A stretch of 64,000 nucleotides of DNA from positions 1 through 64,000 of the forward strand of contig NZ_JANQNS010000008.1 in assembly GCF_028279465.1 (NCBI RefSeq), read 5' to 3'. This stretch comes from Parasphingopyxis sp. (GTDB lineage: Bacteria; Pseudomonadota; Alphaproteobacteria; Sphingomonadales; Sphingomonadaceae). This document shows, piece by piece, positions 1-7,250 of the stretch (position 1 is the first letter of the stretch; every line of letters starts with the position of its first letter). The position numbers were made by a program, and so were the translations under genes. Below the pieces are notes generated by a model. The model did not search any database, was not told where the DNA came from, and worked only from the letters and a program-made list of their open reading frames with translations.

Positions 1-121
1 ACCGCAGCCGACTGTGACATCGCTTCCCCCGGAGTCATATCGAGTGAATAGAACCGGTTCGGACGTAACAGTTTTTCGTTATATCATAAAGCTATGGGCC
101 ATTAGCGAGCGTTGATGATAT

Positions 122-2794
122 CTAAGGCACAAGGCCCATTTTCCGGGCCTTCTCAACCGCCTTGACGCGTTTAGAAACGTCCAGCTTCCTATAAAGCGCC
201 TTTACATGGAACTTTATCGTATTTTCCGTAAGCCCCAGAGTTCGCGCTATTTCCTTGTTCGTATTGCCTGTGGAGAGTTCCGCCAGCACATCCTTTTCGC
301 GACTTGTCAGAAGGTCGTTGTCATCCGGCGCCGAAATCTTCTTTAACAAGGCCTGCGCCGCCGGACTGAGCTTTCGCCCGAGCAGTTTTTGATCGATTCC
401 GCCCAAAATTCTCCGCGTTACCCCATTTCCTGGGAAAGCTTGCGTCATGCCGATGGGCGCCGCACTTTCCAGTGCAGCAATAAACGCGCTCTTGGATAAA
501 TCGTCCTGACCCGCGGCGTCTAACAAAGCCGCTTTCAAGAGAAGGCCGCGCACCAGATACGGTTTCACGCCATATGTGTCGGCAACCTCGAGAGCGTTGT
601 CTACGAGCTTGATGGCCGGCTCGACAAATCCCGATGCTGCTAGGAAACGAGCGCAGGAATAGCCTGCCATGATGTCCAGGAACCAGTGCACATGCTCGTT
701 CGTGTGCCAGCCCTTCACTCTGAAATACAGGAGTTCAGCCTCGGCGAGCCGGTCTTCATTGGCGTAAAGGTCGAGCAAGAGAAGCTCGCCTAACCTGGTC
801 AGCCGGCGAAGGCCATAACGCTCGTTCGCCCGATTGAGCGTGCTGATGAGGCTGCGGGCTTCGTGATAATCTCTGATGGAAAGGGCGCGGTGGACCAGCG
901 CATCGAAGCCGACAGCATAATCATCGAACCCGCCATCGGCATCGAGGATCGAAAACAGCTCTTTCTTCAATACAGTCGGAGTCTCTTCTGGCGCGATGCC
1001 CTGCCAATAGTCGATGGTGTGACGTCCGACGCCACTGAGAAACTTCATTGTGTTTTGTTCGCCGCAGATCTCGTTTGTAAGATCTGCGGCGTCTTGAAAA
1101 TGTTTTCGCGCGAGATCGAATTTCCCACGATAGGCCGCCCCGGTTGCTATGGCCATGTGCGCTGAACTCATGACGATCCTCTGGCCCGCGCGCGTGAGGC
1201 TTTTGATGGCGGTTTCCGCATATTCCCGCGAAAGCGAGAAATCGCCAAGAATCAGCTTCTCATTGGCCAAAGCGACCTCGATAAAGGCCTGTGTGAAATG
1301 CGCATCGGCATCGACTTGCGCGAGCCGGCGCTCCAGGAACTGATTGCCTTTTTCGAGCGATACTTCCGATCGGCCGAAAATGCTCGAACAGAGGGCGAGC
1401 CGCTTTTTTTCGATCTTTGGGTCGGTGCCTTCCCGGGCCACAAGCGCCTCAACGTTGCGACAATATTGAACTGCCTTTTGCAGTTCGCCCGACCTTAAAT
1501 AGATATAGGCCTTGTCCATCATCAGAAGCGGATCTTTCAAGATTTCCTCTTCCGGGATATCGGCGAACAGTCCTCTGAAATAGCCGGCACTGTACGAGAC
1601 CGAGATGGCCCATCCGCCATTTTCGTTGATCACTTTTCGACTGATATTGTAGGCTTCGATCGCATTGGCATAGCTAACCGCTTCGGAAAGATGGCCATGA
1701 TCGCTGCACCATTGCGCTGCCTTTCTGTGAATGGATTCGAACGTCTCCTTGTCCTCGGCCTTCAGCATGTCGCGCACGCATTCCGAAAACAGGTGATGGT
1801 AGCGATACCATTGCTGATCTTTATCCACCGGGACGATAAGGGCGTCGAGAAAACTCAGACGCTTCATCATGCTGTGGGATCGATTATGGCCGCAGATTTC
1901 ATTGGCCAGCGCCATGTTGAAGCGATCCAGGATGGCGGTTTTCAGTACGAACTCGCGCAGATCGTCTGAAAGGCCATGTATCACTTCATTGGCGAGATAC
2001 TCGGCCATATGGCCGTGATCACCGCGAATGGAAGAAATGGCCGATTGCAGGTCCCCCCGTTGTTGACCAAGCAGCTTGGTCATCTGAACCGCAACCGGCC
2101 ACCCCTCGACTTTGCTCTGCAGTTCCGAAACGGCCTGCTGCTCCACCGCCCCCCCGAGCGCGGCGCAGACCTCCTCGTTTGTGAAGCAAAGTTCGTGTGC
2201 CTGAATTTCCGTTGCGTTCCCCGATGCGATCTGTGCCGAAATGTCCGATCCAACCCAGCCTCGGCTGACCAAAACAAGGTTCAGCTTGTCCGCGCATTGC
2301 ATTTGCATGGCGCGCACAAAGGCATCGATTTCGTCGGCTTCTGCCCGATGAAAATCATCGAGTATCAACACAAATCGCACCGGGACACTCTCGATCAATG
2401 ACAGAAGTTCGGCACCGATAACCGTGGTCGACATGTTGGCGAAACCCTGCTCGGCCCCCTCCTTGAACGCGCCGACGTCGAGCCCGGCTTCATGAAGCGC
2501 AAGCACACAATAGGCGAAAAACTGGCGGATCTCGCGATCGCTATCCTCCACGTTGATCCATGCGCACGCTATGCCATCCTCGATCAACTGCGAGCGCCAT
2601 TGCGACAGCAAGATCGATTTCCCGTAGCCAGCCGGTGCTACAAGGTAGGTAGTCGGCTTTTCGAGACCCGCATTGAGCCTGTCCAGCAAGCGTGTGCGTT
2701 CAACAAGCGCGATCGATGGTTCGGGCGCTCTGGTCTTCGATCTCGAGAACCAGAGCGGCGGCGCGTCATCCAAAAGGGCGGCGGGTTTAGCCAC
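122..2794 (-). CDS. LuxR-family transcriptional regulator, MalT-like (ATP-binding, large)
   Basis: Large cytoplasmic regulator of 890 residues. A Walker A motif (APAGYGKS, residues 53-60) and a Walker B-like LILDDFH (143-149) mark a STAND/MalT-type NTPase. A long helical middle part resembles the TPR-like sensor of MalT. A LuxR HTH begins with LTSREKDVLAEL at residue 829, with the typical TxNTIKFHVKALYRKL recognition region. This order is that of MalT/LAL regulators, which bind an inducer and ATP, oligomerise and activate promoters. It starts with GTG behind GAAGGGATGG. It reads in the same direction as the tadE/tadG-like pair just upstream, and the repeated CCTACCCGAA motifs at 4.8-5.2 kb are candidate targets (inference). 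The inducer cannot be read from sequence. Confidence 0.88.
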   Translation of the reverse strand: MAKPAALLDDAPPLWFSRSKTRAPEPSIALVERTRLLDRLNAGLEKPTTYLVAPAGYGKSILLSQWRSQLIEDGIACAWINVEDSDREIRQFFAYCVLALHEAGLDVGAFKEGAEQGFANMSTTVIGAELLSLIESVPVRFVLILDDFHRAEADEIDAFVRAMQMQCADKLNLVLVSRGWVGSDISAQIASGNATEIQAHELCFTNEEVCAALGGAVEQQAVSELQSKVEGWPVAVQMTKLLGQQRGDLQSAISSIRGDHGHMAEYLANEVIHGLSDDLREFVLKTAILDRFNMALANEICGHNRSHSMMKRLSFLDALIVPVDKDQQWYRYHHLFSECVRDMLKAEDKETFESIHRKAAQWCSDHGHLSEAVSYANAIEAYNISRKVINENGGWAISVSYSAGYFRGLFADIPEEEILKDPLLMMDKAYIYLRSGELQKAVQYCRNVEALVAREGTDPKIEKKRLALCSSIFGRSEVSLEKGNQFLERRLAQVDADAHFTQAFIEVALANEKLILGDFSLSREYAETAIKSLTRAGQRIVMSSAHMAIATGAAYRGKFDLARKHFQDAADLTNEICGEQNTMKFLSGVGRHTIDYWQGIAPEETPTVLKKELFSILDADGGFDDYAVGFDALVHRALSIRDYHEARSLISTLNRANERYGLRRLTRLGELLLLDLYANEDRLAEAELLYFRVKGWHTNEHVHWFLDIMAGYSCARFLAASGFVEPAIKLVDNALEVADTYGVKPYLVRGLLLKAALLDAAGQDDLSKSAFIAALESAAPIGMTQAFPGNGVTRRILGGIDQKLLGRKLSPAAQALLKKISAPDDNDLLTSREKDVLAELSTGNTNKEIARTLGLTENTIKFHVKALYRKLDVSKRVKAVEKARKMGLVP

Positions 2795-2861
2795 GAATCC
2801 ATCCCTTCGATCCCTCGCGAAATCCGCTCGGTGCGCTGCCAGGAAGCTCCTCGGCGCGCAT

Positions 2862-4199
2862 CTAGGCCTCCGGGAAGATGAGATAGGGGCGAAGGAATGG
2901 TTCCAGCACCGCCGGTGTTACGCGCGGTTCCGCGCTCAAGGGCGCCTGCAGGTTGAAGTTTCTGTACCAGTTCAGGAATGAGCTGTTGCTGATATTCAAC
3001 CGGGCGGAAACCAGGCACAGCGTGTGGCAGTTTCCGTTGACGAACGAATCATTTATGAAGAGCGGGTTGTCCGGCATGTAGACGACGCCCGCAAACTGCG
3101 CTCGCGCATTGGTTATCCGGTGCGGGATCTCATCCGTGGAGTCCCGGCTGCTGAATACAACGAAACCGCGGAATTCGTCGGTGCGCCGCCCCCCGAAATC
3201 GATATCTCCATTCTGTATATCCAAAGCGGCGTCCCGGCCATCGAAATGGAGGAGCACGTCGCTGCCCCGCACACTTGTCGACGCCAGCACGCTGAACGGA
3301 CCGTCCAGGAAGTTATAGATGCCGGGATTGAACGTTACCGATGCGGCGCGCGTGATCGTCAGGCCGCCGCAATAGGCACCCGGATTGAGCACAACGTGGC
3401 TGGGTGTATCGATCTCCATATCGGTATGGCTGCATGAAGGCCGATGGGGTTCTGCCTGGTCCACCAGCAAATCCGGCAACCTGAACATGTTTTGCCGCAC
3501 CTTGCTTCGCAAAGCTCCGGTGGCACCTCCCTTGATGTAAATCCCTACCGAACCCATACCGGTGCTGTCTCCGGAAAAGAACGCGTCGACTGCATCGGAA
3601 TTGACCCAGATATCGCCGCCATCCGTATCGGACGAAGCATCCCGGTAATATGCGTTGGACGCATGCGGATCGAGCAGGTGGAACGTCGGTATGATCGGCG
3701 CTGCGGCATATACTTCCGCAGTCAGGTCAGGACTGTAACCGAACATGCGTCCGAAAAATGTAGAAACCGCGTTGTCCCGATCCGCGCTCATTTCCCCGCG
3801 CACGCGCACGGCGTTCAGAATGAGGCCAGGTTCGAATGGCGTAAAGACTTCGTTCTCGATGTCCCATTGACCGCGCTCGAAATCGCTTGAATCGATTGCT
3901 ACATAACCATGATTATCGGGCAGATTCTGCTGCGATATCAATATACTGGATGCGATATCGTTAGCATGATTGCGAAACTGGCCGTACCCGATCGACCAAA
4001 CCTCGGATGCCGTGTAATTCTCGGCATGGGCAAGCGCCGATGCCTCGACTGCTCCGCGAAGCTGGGATTGCGAATAATATGTATGGCCGACATCGACGGC
4101 CAGTCCGGCAAAACCCGCCATGACGGGCGCTGCAATGGCCGTGGTTACGAGCACATTTCCTCGACGGTCATTAATGAAACTGCGGATTTTCTTGAACAT
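2862..4199 (-). CDS. TadG-like Flp pilus-associated protein
   Basis: About 445 residues. The N-terminus FKKIRSFINDRRGNVLVTTA followed by a hydrophobic stretch (IAAPVMAGFAGLAVDVGHTY) is the TadG-like domain: a short cytoplasmic basic part, the RRG motif, one membrane helix and an exported remainder. The usual C-terminal von Willebrand A domain of TadG is not obvious; the rest is a Ser/Asn/Asp-rich, probably beta-rich extracytoplasmic region. I prefer the ATG at 4199, behind GGGAGCAGAAAG, over an upstream in-frame ATG at 4235. It follows the tadE-like gene by 42 bases and is probably co-transcribed with it. No cpaB/C/E/F or tadBC genes are in the window, so a complete Tad machine, if present, lies elsewhere. 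Confidence 0.75.
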   Translation of the reverse strand: MFKKIRSFINDRRGNVLVTTAIAAPVMAGFAGLAVDVGHTYYSQSQLRGAVEASALAHAENYTASEVWSIGYGQFRNHANDIASSILISQQNLPDNHGYVAIDSSDFERGQWDIENEVFTPFEPGLILNAVRVRGEMSADRDNAVSTFFGRMFGYSPDLTAEVYAAAPIIPTFHLLDPHASNAYYRDASSDTDGGDIWVNSDAVDAFFSGDSTGMGSVGIYIKGGATGALRSKVRQNMFRLPDLLVDQAEPHRPSCSHTDMEIDTPSHVVLNPGAYCGGLTITRAASVTFNPGIYNFLDGPFSVLASTSVRGSDVLLHFDGRDAALDIQNGDIDFGGRRTDEFRGFVVFSSRDSTDEIPHRITNARAQFAGVVYMPDNPLFINDSFVNGNCHTLCLVSARLNISNSSFLNWYRNFNLQAPLSAEPRVTPAVLEPFLRPYLIFPEA

Positions 4200-4241
4200 C
4201 TTTCTGCTCCCATAGATCGAAAATCGGTTCGACACCTCTAC

Positions 4242-4691
4242 TCAGGAATATGGACTCGTGTTGTAAGTCGGTGTTTCGTGGCTAAGAATTACATAAGGCG
4301 TGTAATAATTCAGAGACGCATAGGGGAAATCTATAAGTTCGAAAGCGTCAGTAGTAATAAGGACGTTCATCTGTGCACTTTGACTGGATGGATTTGTCAT
4401 CCAGGCAACTCCCAGAGAAGGGTTATACTCTCTGGCCTTTTGATTAACGAATGATATGGCCTGTGCTCTGTTTAACTCACCATGCGAGAATGCGCGCGCA
4501 GCCTCTATGGATGCGTTCTGTATACTGTTATATGCATAGAAAGCGTAACCGAAATTCACTATGCCTATCAGAATATACATTAGAGGTAGCAAAATGATCG
4601 CAAATTCTACTAAAGTAGAACCGCTTTTATCGCTCTTGATATCGCCGATTGGGCGCCTTTTTAAAAAGCTGAGCATTTCGTCCCTCATCAA
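4242..4691 (-). CDS. TadE-like pseudopilin-type protein
   Basis: 149 residues with a short hydrophilic head, then KSGSTLVEFAIILLPLMYIL at about residues 22-41, the TadE signature: a Gly-Ser before a pilin-like hydrophobic helix containing Glu. A short extracytoplasmic part follows. TadE proteins are minor pseudopilins of the Flp/Tad pilus, cleaved by a TadV-type prepilin peptidase. It is first of a two- or three-gene minus-strand unit (tadE, tadG, then possibly the LuxR gene). Its upstream region is the divergent intergenic stretch shared with the PEP-CTERM genes. An internal Met at codon 5 is an alternative start. Codon use is more AT-rich than in most of the window. Confidence 0.8.
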   Translation of the reverse strand: MMRDEMLSFLKRRPIGDIKSDKSGSTLVEFAIILLPLMYILIGIVNFGYAFYAYNSIQNASIEAARAFSHGELNRAQAISFVNQKAREYNPSLGVAWMTNPSSQSAQMNVLITTDAFELIDFPYASLNYYTPYVILSHETPTYNTSPYS

Positions 4692-4805
4692 TTATCGTGG
4701 TGCCAATGCATTCCAGTTCGGATCAGCATTCGCTTTGTTGCGTCGCAAGATGGGTCCAATTCCCTACCTTTAACTTAAGAAAATGGCGGAAAACTGCGGT
4801 TTTTT

Positions 4806-4845
4806 GGGTAGGTAGGCAAAAATTCTAACCTACCCGAATGGGTAG
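4806..4845. promoter_or_regulatory. Candidate operator: GGGTAGGTAGG plus CTACCC-GAAT-GGGTAG
   Basis: GGGTAGGTAGG (4806-4816) is followed by the perfect inverted repeat CTACCCGAATGGGTAG (4830-4845). The half-sites resemble the TACYYMT heptamer bound by NarL-type LuxR/FixJ HTH domains. The location, upstream of tadE and within the divergent region, supports a regulatory role; the link to the LuxR gene at 122-2794 is inference. Confidence 0.5.
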
Positions 4846-5144
4846 TGATTCGCGCTGGCGGTTCCGGTTGCGAGGGATTCCAGACCGCTCGAAACGGCGA
4901 GCCATTGGCGGTGACGGTGCCAAATAGAAGTCCGCGTTTACTTCAAGGCCCTGCGCGAGCTTGGCTGCGCCGCTCATTGGCGAGAGCGAGTCACTTAGGC
5001 TCAACTTTTCCTCGTGAATCGGACCCGGATGTGAAGCGCAGATCGCCGGACCAGCTTGTGCTCGGATTGTGGCGGAGAAAAGTTGGCCGAGCCTTGGAGC
5101 AACCGGTCGCGTGACTGCCGAAAACCCGCGCTCAGCGGCAGTGC

Positions 5145-5187
5145 CCTACCCGAATTGGTAGGTAAGGTTTCGTTCACCCTACCCGAA
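5145..5187. promoter_or_regulatory. Candidate operator pair: CCTACC-CGAATT-GGTAGG and CCTACCCGAA
   Basis: CCTACCCGAATTGGTAGG (5145-5162) is a perfect 6-bp-arm inverted repeat, and CCTACCCGAA recurs in direct orientation at 5178-5187, 33 bp away (about three helix turns). The pair lies about 110-150 bp upstream of the first PEP-CTERM start and matches the motifs at 4806-4845. Confidence 0.5.
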
Positions 5188-5294
5188 AAACCAAGGAAAA
5201 ACAGTATGATAGGATGCTAATTAACCAAAATTCTAAAGAAATTGTTAATTTTTTCGGGCGACTAACAAAGCGTTAATGCAGGAGGCATCCAGAT

Positions 5295-6026
5295 ATGAAG
5301 CATTTAGCGCTAGCGACTATCACACTGGCTTCGGCAGTGGTCGTCGCCCAGACGGCCGAGGCCGCAATCATAGAATATGATATGTATGACGTTCGCGGTC
5401 CTCGGGCGGGCGATCCCAGCGGTCCGGGCGGTTATGGCTTTTACACGGGCACCACGTTTGCCGATAACAGTTGGGTCTTTAACGGCAGTCCCCCCGGCTC
5501 ACCACCGAACACTCCCACTTTCATCTATGACACATTGGCTGGAACGGGAAGCTTCTCCGCCGAGGTAATTAACAATTTCGGCGAGACGGGCGTTCTGAAT
5601 ATCGAGTTTTCCGGCCTCATTAACACGCTGGACGGCACCGCATTCACCTATGCGCAGGGTCCTGGCGGAGGGCCTTATAATCCGGCAACCCAGGTCTATT
5701 TCACACAAGCGAGCGGCACGTTCGATAGCGCATCATTCGCCGAACCCTTCATCATAGACGTGGCGGACCCCTTCACCGCAAACTCTGTGGGCCAGTTTGG
5801 TGAGGGCGCTGCCTATTATGGCGGCGACGGCCTCTCCGCATGGTTGCGCTTCATCAATCCCGTTACCGGTCATATCGATAATAACTGGGATATCGGCATT
5901 CAGCTTGCCCCGCGCGATCCGACCCATGTTCCCGAACCTGCCCCGCTGGCGCTGTTGGCGTTCGGTCTCGCCGGCCTCGCTTTTACCCGAAGCCGCAGAC
6001 GCAAGCGCCGACTCGCTACCGCGTAA
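5295..6026 (+). CDS. PEP-CTERM sorting-domain protein (copy 1)
   Basis: 243 residues. It has a Sec signal peptide (residues 1-23, ending AEA), a middle domain of unknown function and a C-terminal PEP-CTERM signal: VPEPAPLALLAFGLAGLAF from residue 212, then the Arg cluster RSRRRKRR. In this family the tripartite tail is cut by an exosortase (EpsH/XrtA type) during export, linked to exopolysaccharide production. No exosortase is in the window. GGAGG lies nine bases before the ATG. It is paralogous to the next gene; both share GPYNPATQ-YFT-ASGTFD, an FxEPF/GEP segment and GEGA-Y. The shared middle domain does not look like an enzyme to me. Confidence 0.85.
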   Translation: MKHLALATITLASAVVVAQTAEAAIIEYDMYDVRGPRAGDPSGPGGYGFYTGTTFADNSWVFNGSPPGSPPNTPTFIYDTLAGTGSFSAEVINNFGETGVLNIEFSGLINTLDGTAFTYAQGPGGGPYNPATQVYFTQASGTFDSASFAEPFIIDVADPFTANSVGQFGEGAAYYGGDGLSAWLRFINPVTGHIDNNWDIGIQLAPRDPTHVPEPAPLALLAFGLAGLAFTRSRRRKRRLATA

Positions 6027-6070
6027 CCGGCGTAGCCAGGCTTTGGCGATTGAATTCAGGAGATTATGAA

Positions 6071-6772
6071 ATGATGTACCAACCGCTTAGATCGAAAGCT
6101 CTCATGGCCGCCGCGCTGGCGTCGGCAGCCTTTTTTGTCCAGCCGGCGCAGGCCGAGATTATTACCTATGACATTTACAATTCCGCCGGCCCGGACGGTA
6201 CCGGTCTGGTCGCCGGAGGCGGTGTCTTGCCCCGTCCGTATTGGAGTTTTCAACCTGGATCGACCTTCAGTGTCGACTACGGTACCGGCCGCGGCTCGCT
6301 TTCGGCTACGCTGATCAACAGTTTGGGTGTATTGACGCCGCTGGAACTCGAGCTTTCCGGGCTCCTGGATACGCTGGACGGCACCAATTTCTACTATGTG
6401 CAAGGTTCAGGCGGGCCGTATAATCCCGCAACCCAGGACTATTTCACCAATGCCAGCGGAACATTCGATTACCAGCCTTTCGGCGAACCTATCCGGCTCA
6501 ATCCGGATGATCCGATAACCGGCAATTCCGTGTTTCAGTTCGGCGAGGGAGCCAATTACACCGACCCGGAGAAGTTCGGTTTTGCGGCATGGCTGCAATT
6601 CATTCACCCCGAGACCGGAAACCCGGTAAATTGGGATATCTATGGCGATCTTCATCATCGACCGACCGATGTTCCTGAGCCCGCACCGATGGCGCTTTTC
6701 GGACTCAGTATTGCAGGCCTTGCCTTCGCCCGAAGCCGGAGACGCAAAAAGTCTCAGACAAGATTCGACTAG
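6071..6772 (+). CDS. PEP-CTERM sorting-domain protein (copy 2)
   Basis: About 233 residues, a tandem paralogue of the preceding gene, 44 bases downstream. Signal peptide to about residue 28 (VQPAQA), a shared middle domain (GGPYNPATQDYFTNASGTFD) and a C-terminal VPEPAPMALFGLSIAGLAF plus RSRRRKK tail. The start at 6071 fits AGGAG at 6058-6062; an ATG at 6066 is followed at once by a stop. It ends in a TAG (6770-6772) directly followed by GGAGG and a further open frame in the same phase (see 6785-7057). The pair may form one surface structure or differ in timing; function unknown. Confidence 0.85.
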   Translation: MMYQPLRSKALMAAALASAAFFVQPAQAEIITYDIYNSAGPDGTGLVAGGGVLPRPYWSFQPGSTFSVDYGTGRGSLSATLINSLGVLTPLELELSGLLDTLDGTNFYYVQGSGGPYNPATQDYFTNASGTFDYQPFGEPIRLNPDDPITGNSVFQFGEGANYTDPEKFGFAAWLQFIHPETGNPVNWDIYGDLHHRPTDVPEPAPMALFGLSIAGLAFARSRRRKKSQTRFD

Positions 6773-6784
6773 GGAGGATCGCCT

Positions 6785-7057
6785 ATCAACGGCGAAGTAC
6801 ACGATACGAGCAACTCAAATGAATCCAGACTTAAACCCGCCGCAGAGCTGTCGAAAAACCCGGATGACAGCGTCCGTCCGGTCTTCACCCATGTCTATGA
6901 TGGTGACGCCACAAAGGACTTACATGGCGGAATGCGAGTCTCGGATCAGGGTGTTCGACCGTTCACAACTTTCACATATGATGGCGATGCGGATATCTCA
7001 GTTCTCCAGGCTAGGATCATCGCCAAGCACTGCAAACCGCACCCGACAGGCAGATAA
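6785..7057 (+). CDS. Conserved-looking 90-codon frame without a standard start codon
   Basis: The frame stays open for 94 codons after the TAG of the PEP-CTERM gene, in the same phase, and ends in TAA at 7055-7057. A perfect Shine-Dalgarno GGAGG (6773-6777) lies seven bases before ATC (6785), where an ATG would be expected; no ATG, GTG or TTG is near. The product is hydrophilic and has an internal duplication: RPVFTHVYDGDAT at residues 31-43 and RPFTTFTYDGDAD at 58-70, which argues for real coding. Explanations are initiation at ATC, TAG read-through producing a C-terminally extended PEP-CTERM protein, or a start lost by a point change (pseudogene or sequencing error). I do not recognise the family. 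Confidence 0.5.
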   Translation: MNGEVHDTSNSNESRLKPAAELSKNPDDSVRPVFTHVYDGDATKDLHGGMRVSDQGVRPFTTFTYDGDADISVLQARIIAKHCKPHPTGR

Positions 7058-7139
7058 AGCGGCTTCGTTTGCGCGCGCAGCCCATGCGCGAAGGCAAGAG
7101 GAAAAGATTACGGCCGGCTAACGGCTGGTTTTACCCCCA

Positions 7140-7175
7140 GCAGGGAGGGGCGCTGGTTTGGCGTCTCCTCCCTGC
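7140..7175. repeat. 9-bp inverted repeat upstream of the TPR lipoprotein gene
   Basis: GCAGGGAGG (7140-7148) and CCTCCCTGC (7167-7175) form a perfect 9-bp stem with an 18-base loop. There is no T-run on either side, so a simple intrinsic terminator is not supported. It lies between the start-less frame (ending 7057) and the TPR gene (7251) and could be an attenuator, an mRNA-stability hairpin or a binding site. Confidence 0.45.
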
Positions 7176-7250
7176 ACCCCGGGGACCTCTCTTCCGCACA
7201 TTCGCGCGCAGGCGATGGGTGATCATCGATACGAAAACAAGGCGATTGTT

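Larger units (their letters stand above)
4692..5294. other. 603-bp divergent intergenic region with repeated TACCC motifs
   Basis: This separates tadE (minus) from the first PEP-CTERM gene (plus). I find no convincing gene; an 89-codon frame at 4845-5114 lacks a good ribosome site and resembles nothing. The region holds at least four copies of a CCTACCCGAA-like element, two of them forming perfect inverted repeats (4830-4845 and 5145-5162). They sit as one cluster near each promoter, which suggests a common DNA-binding regulator for both transcription units. The stretch 5200-5280 is very AT-rich and probably contains the PEP-CTERM promoter. Confidence 0.7.

Noticed and set aside
131..151. AAGGCCC/GGGCCTT inverted repeat as a terminator of the LuxR gene.
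   Set aside because: It lies inside the coding end (codons for Lys-Ala-Arg-Lys-Met-Gly-Leu) and no T-run follows.
4845..5114. An 89-codon frame in the tadE/PEP-CTERM intergenic region.
   Set aside because: No good ribosome site, no recognisable features, and it covers the motif-rich regulatory region.
6642..7121. A 159-codon frame overlapping the end of the second PEP-CTERM gene.
   Set aside because: It overlaps known coding in another phase; the frame in phase with the PEP-CTERM gene shows the internal duplication and is the better candidate.
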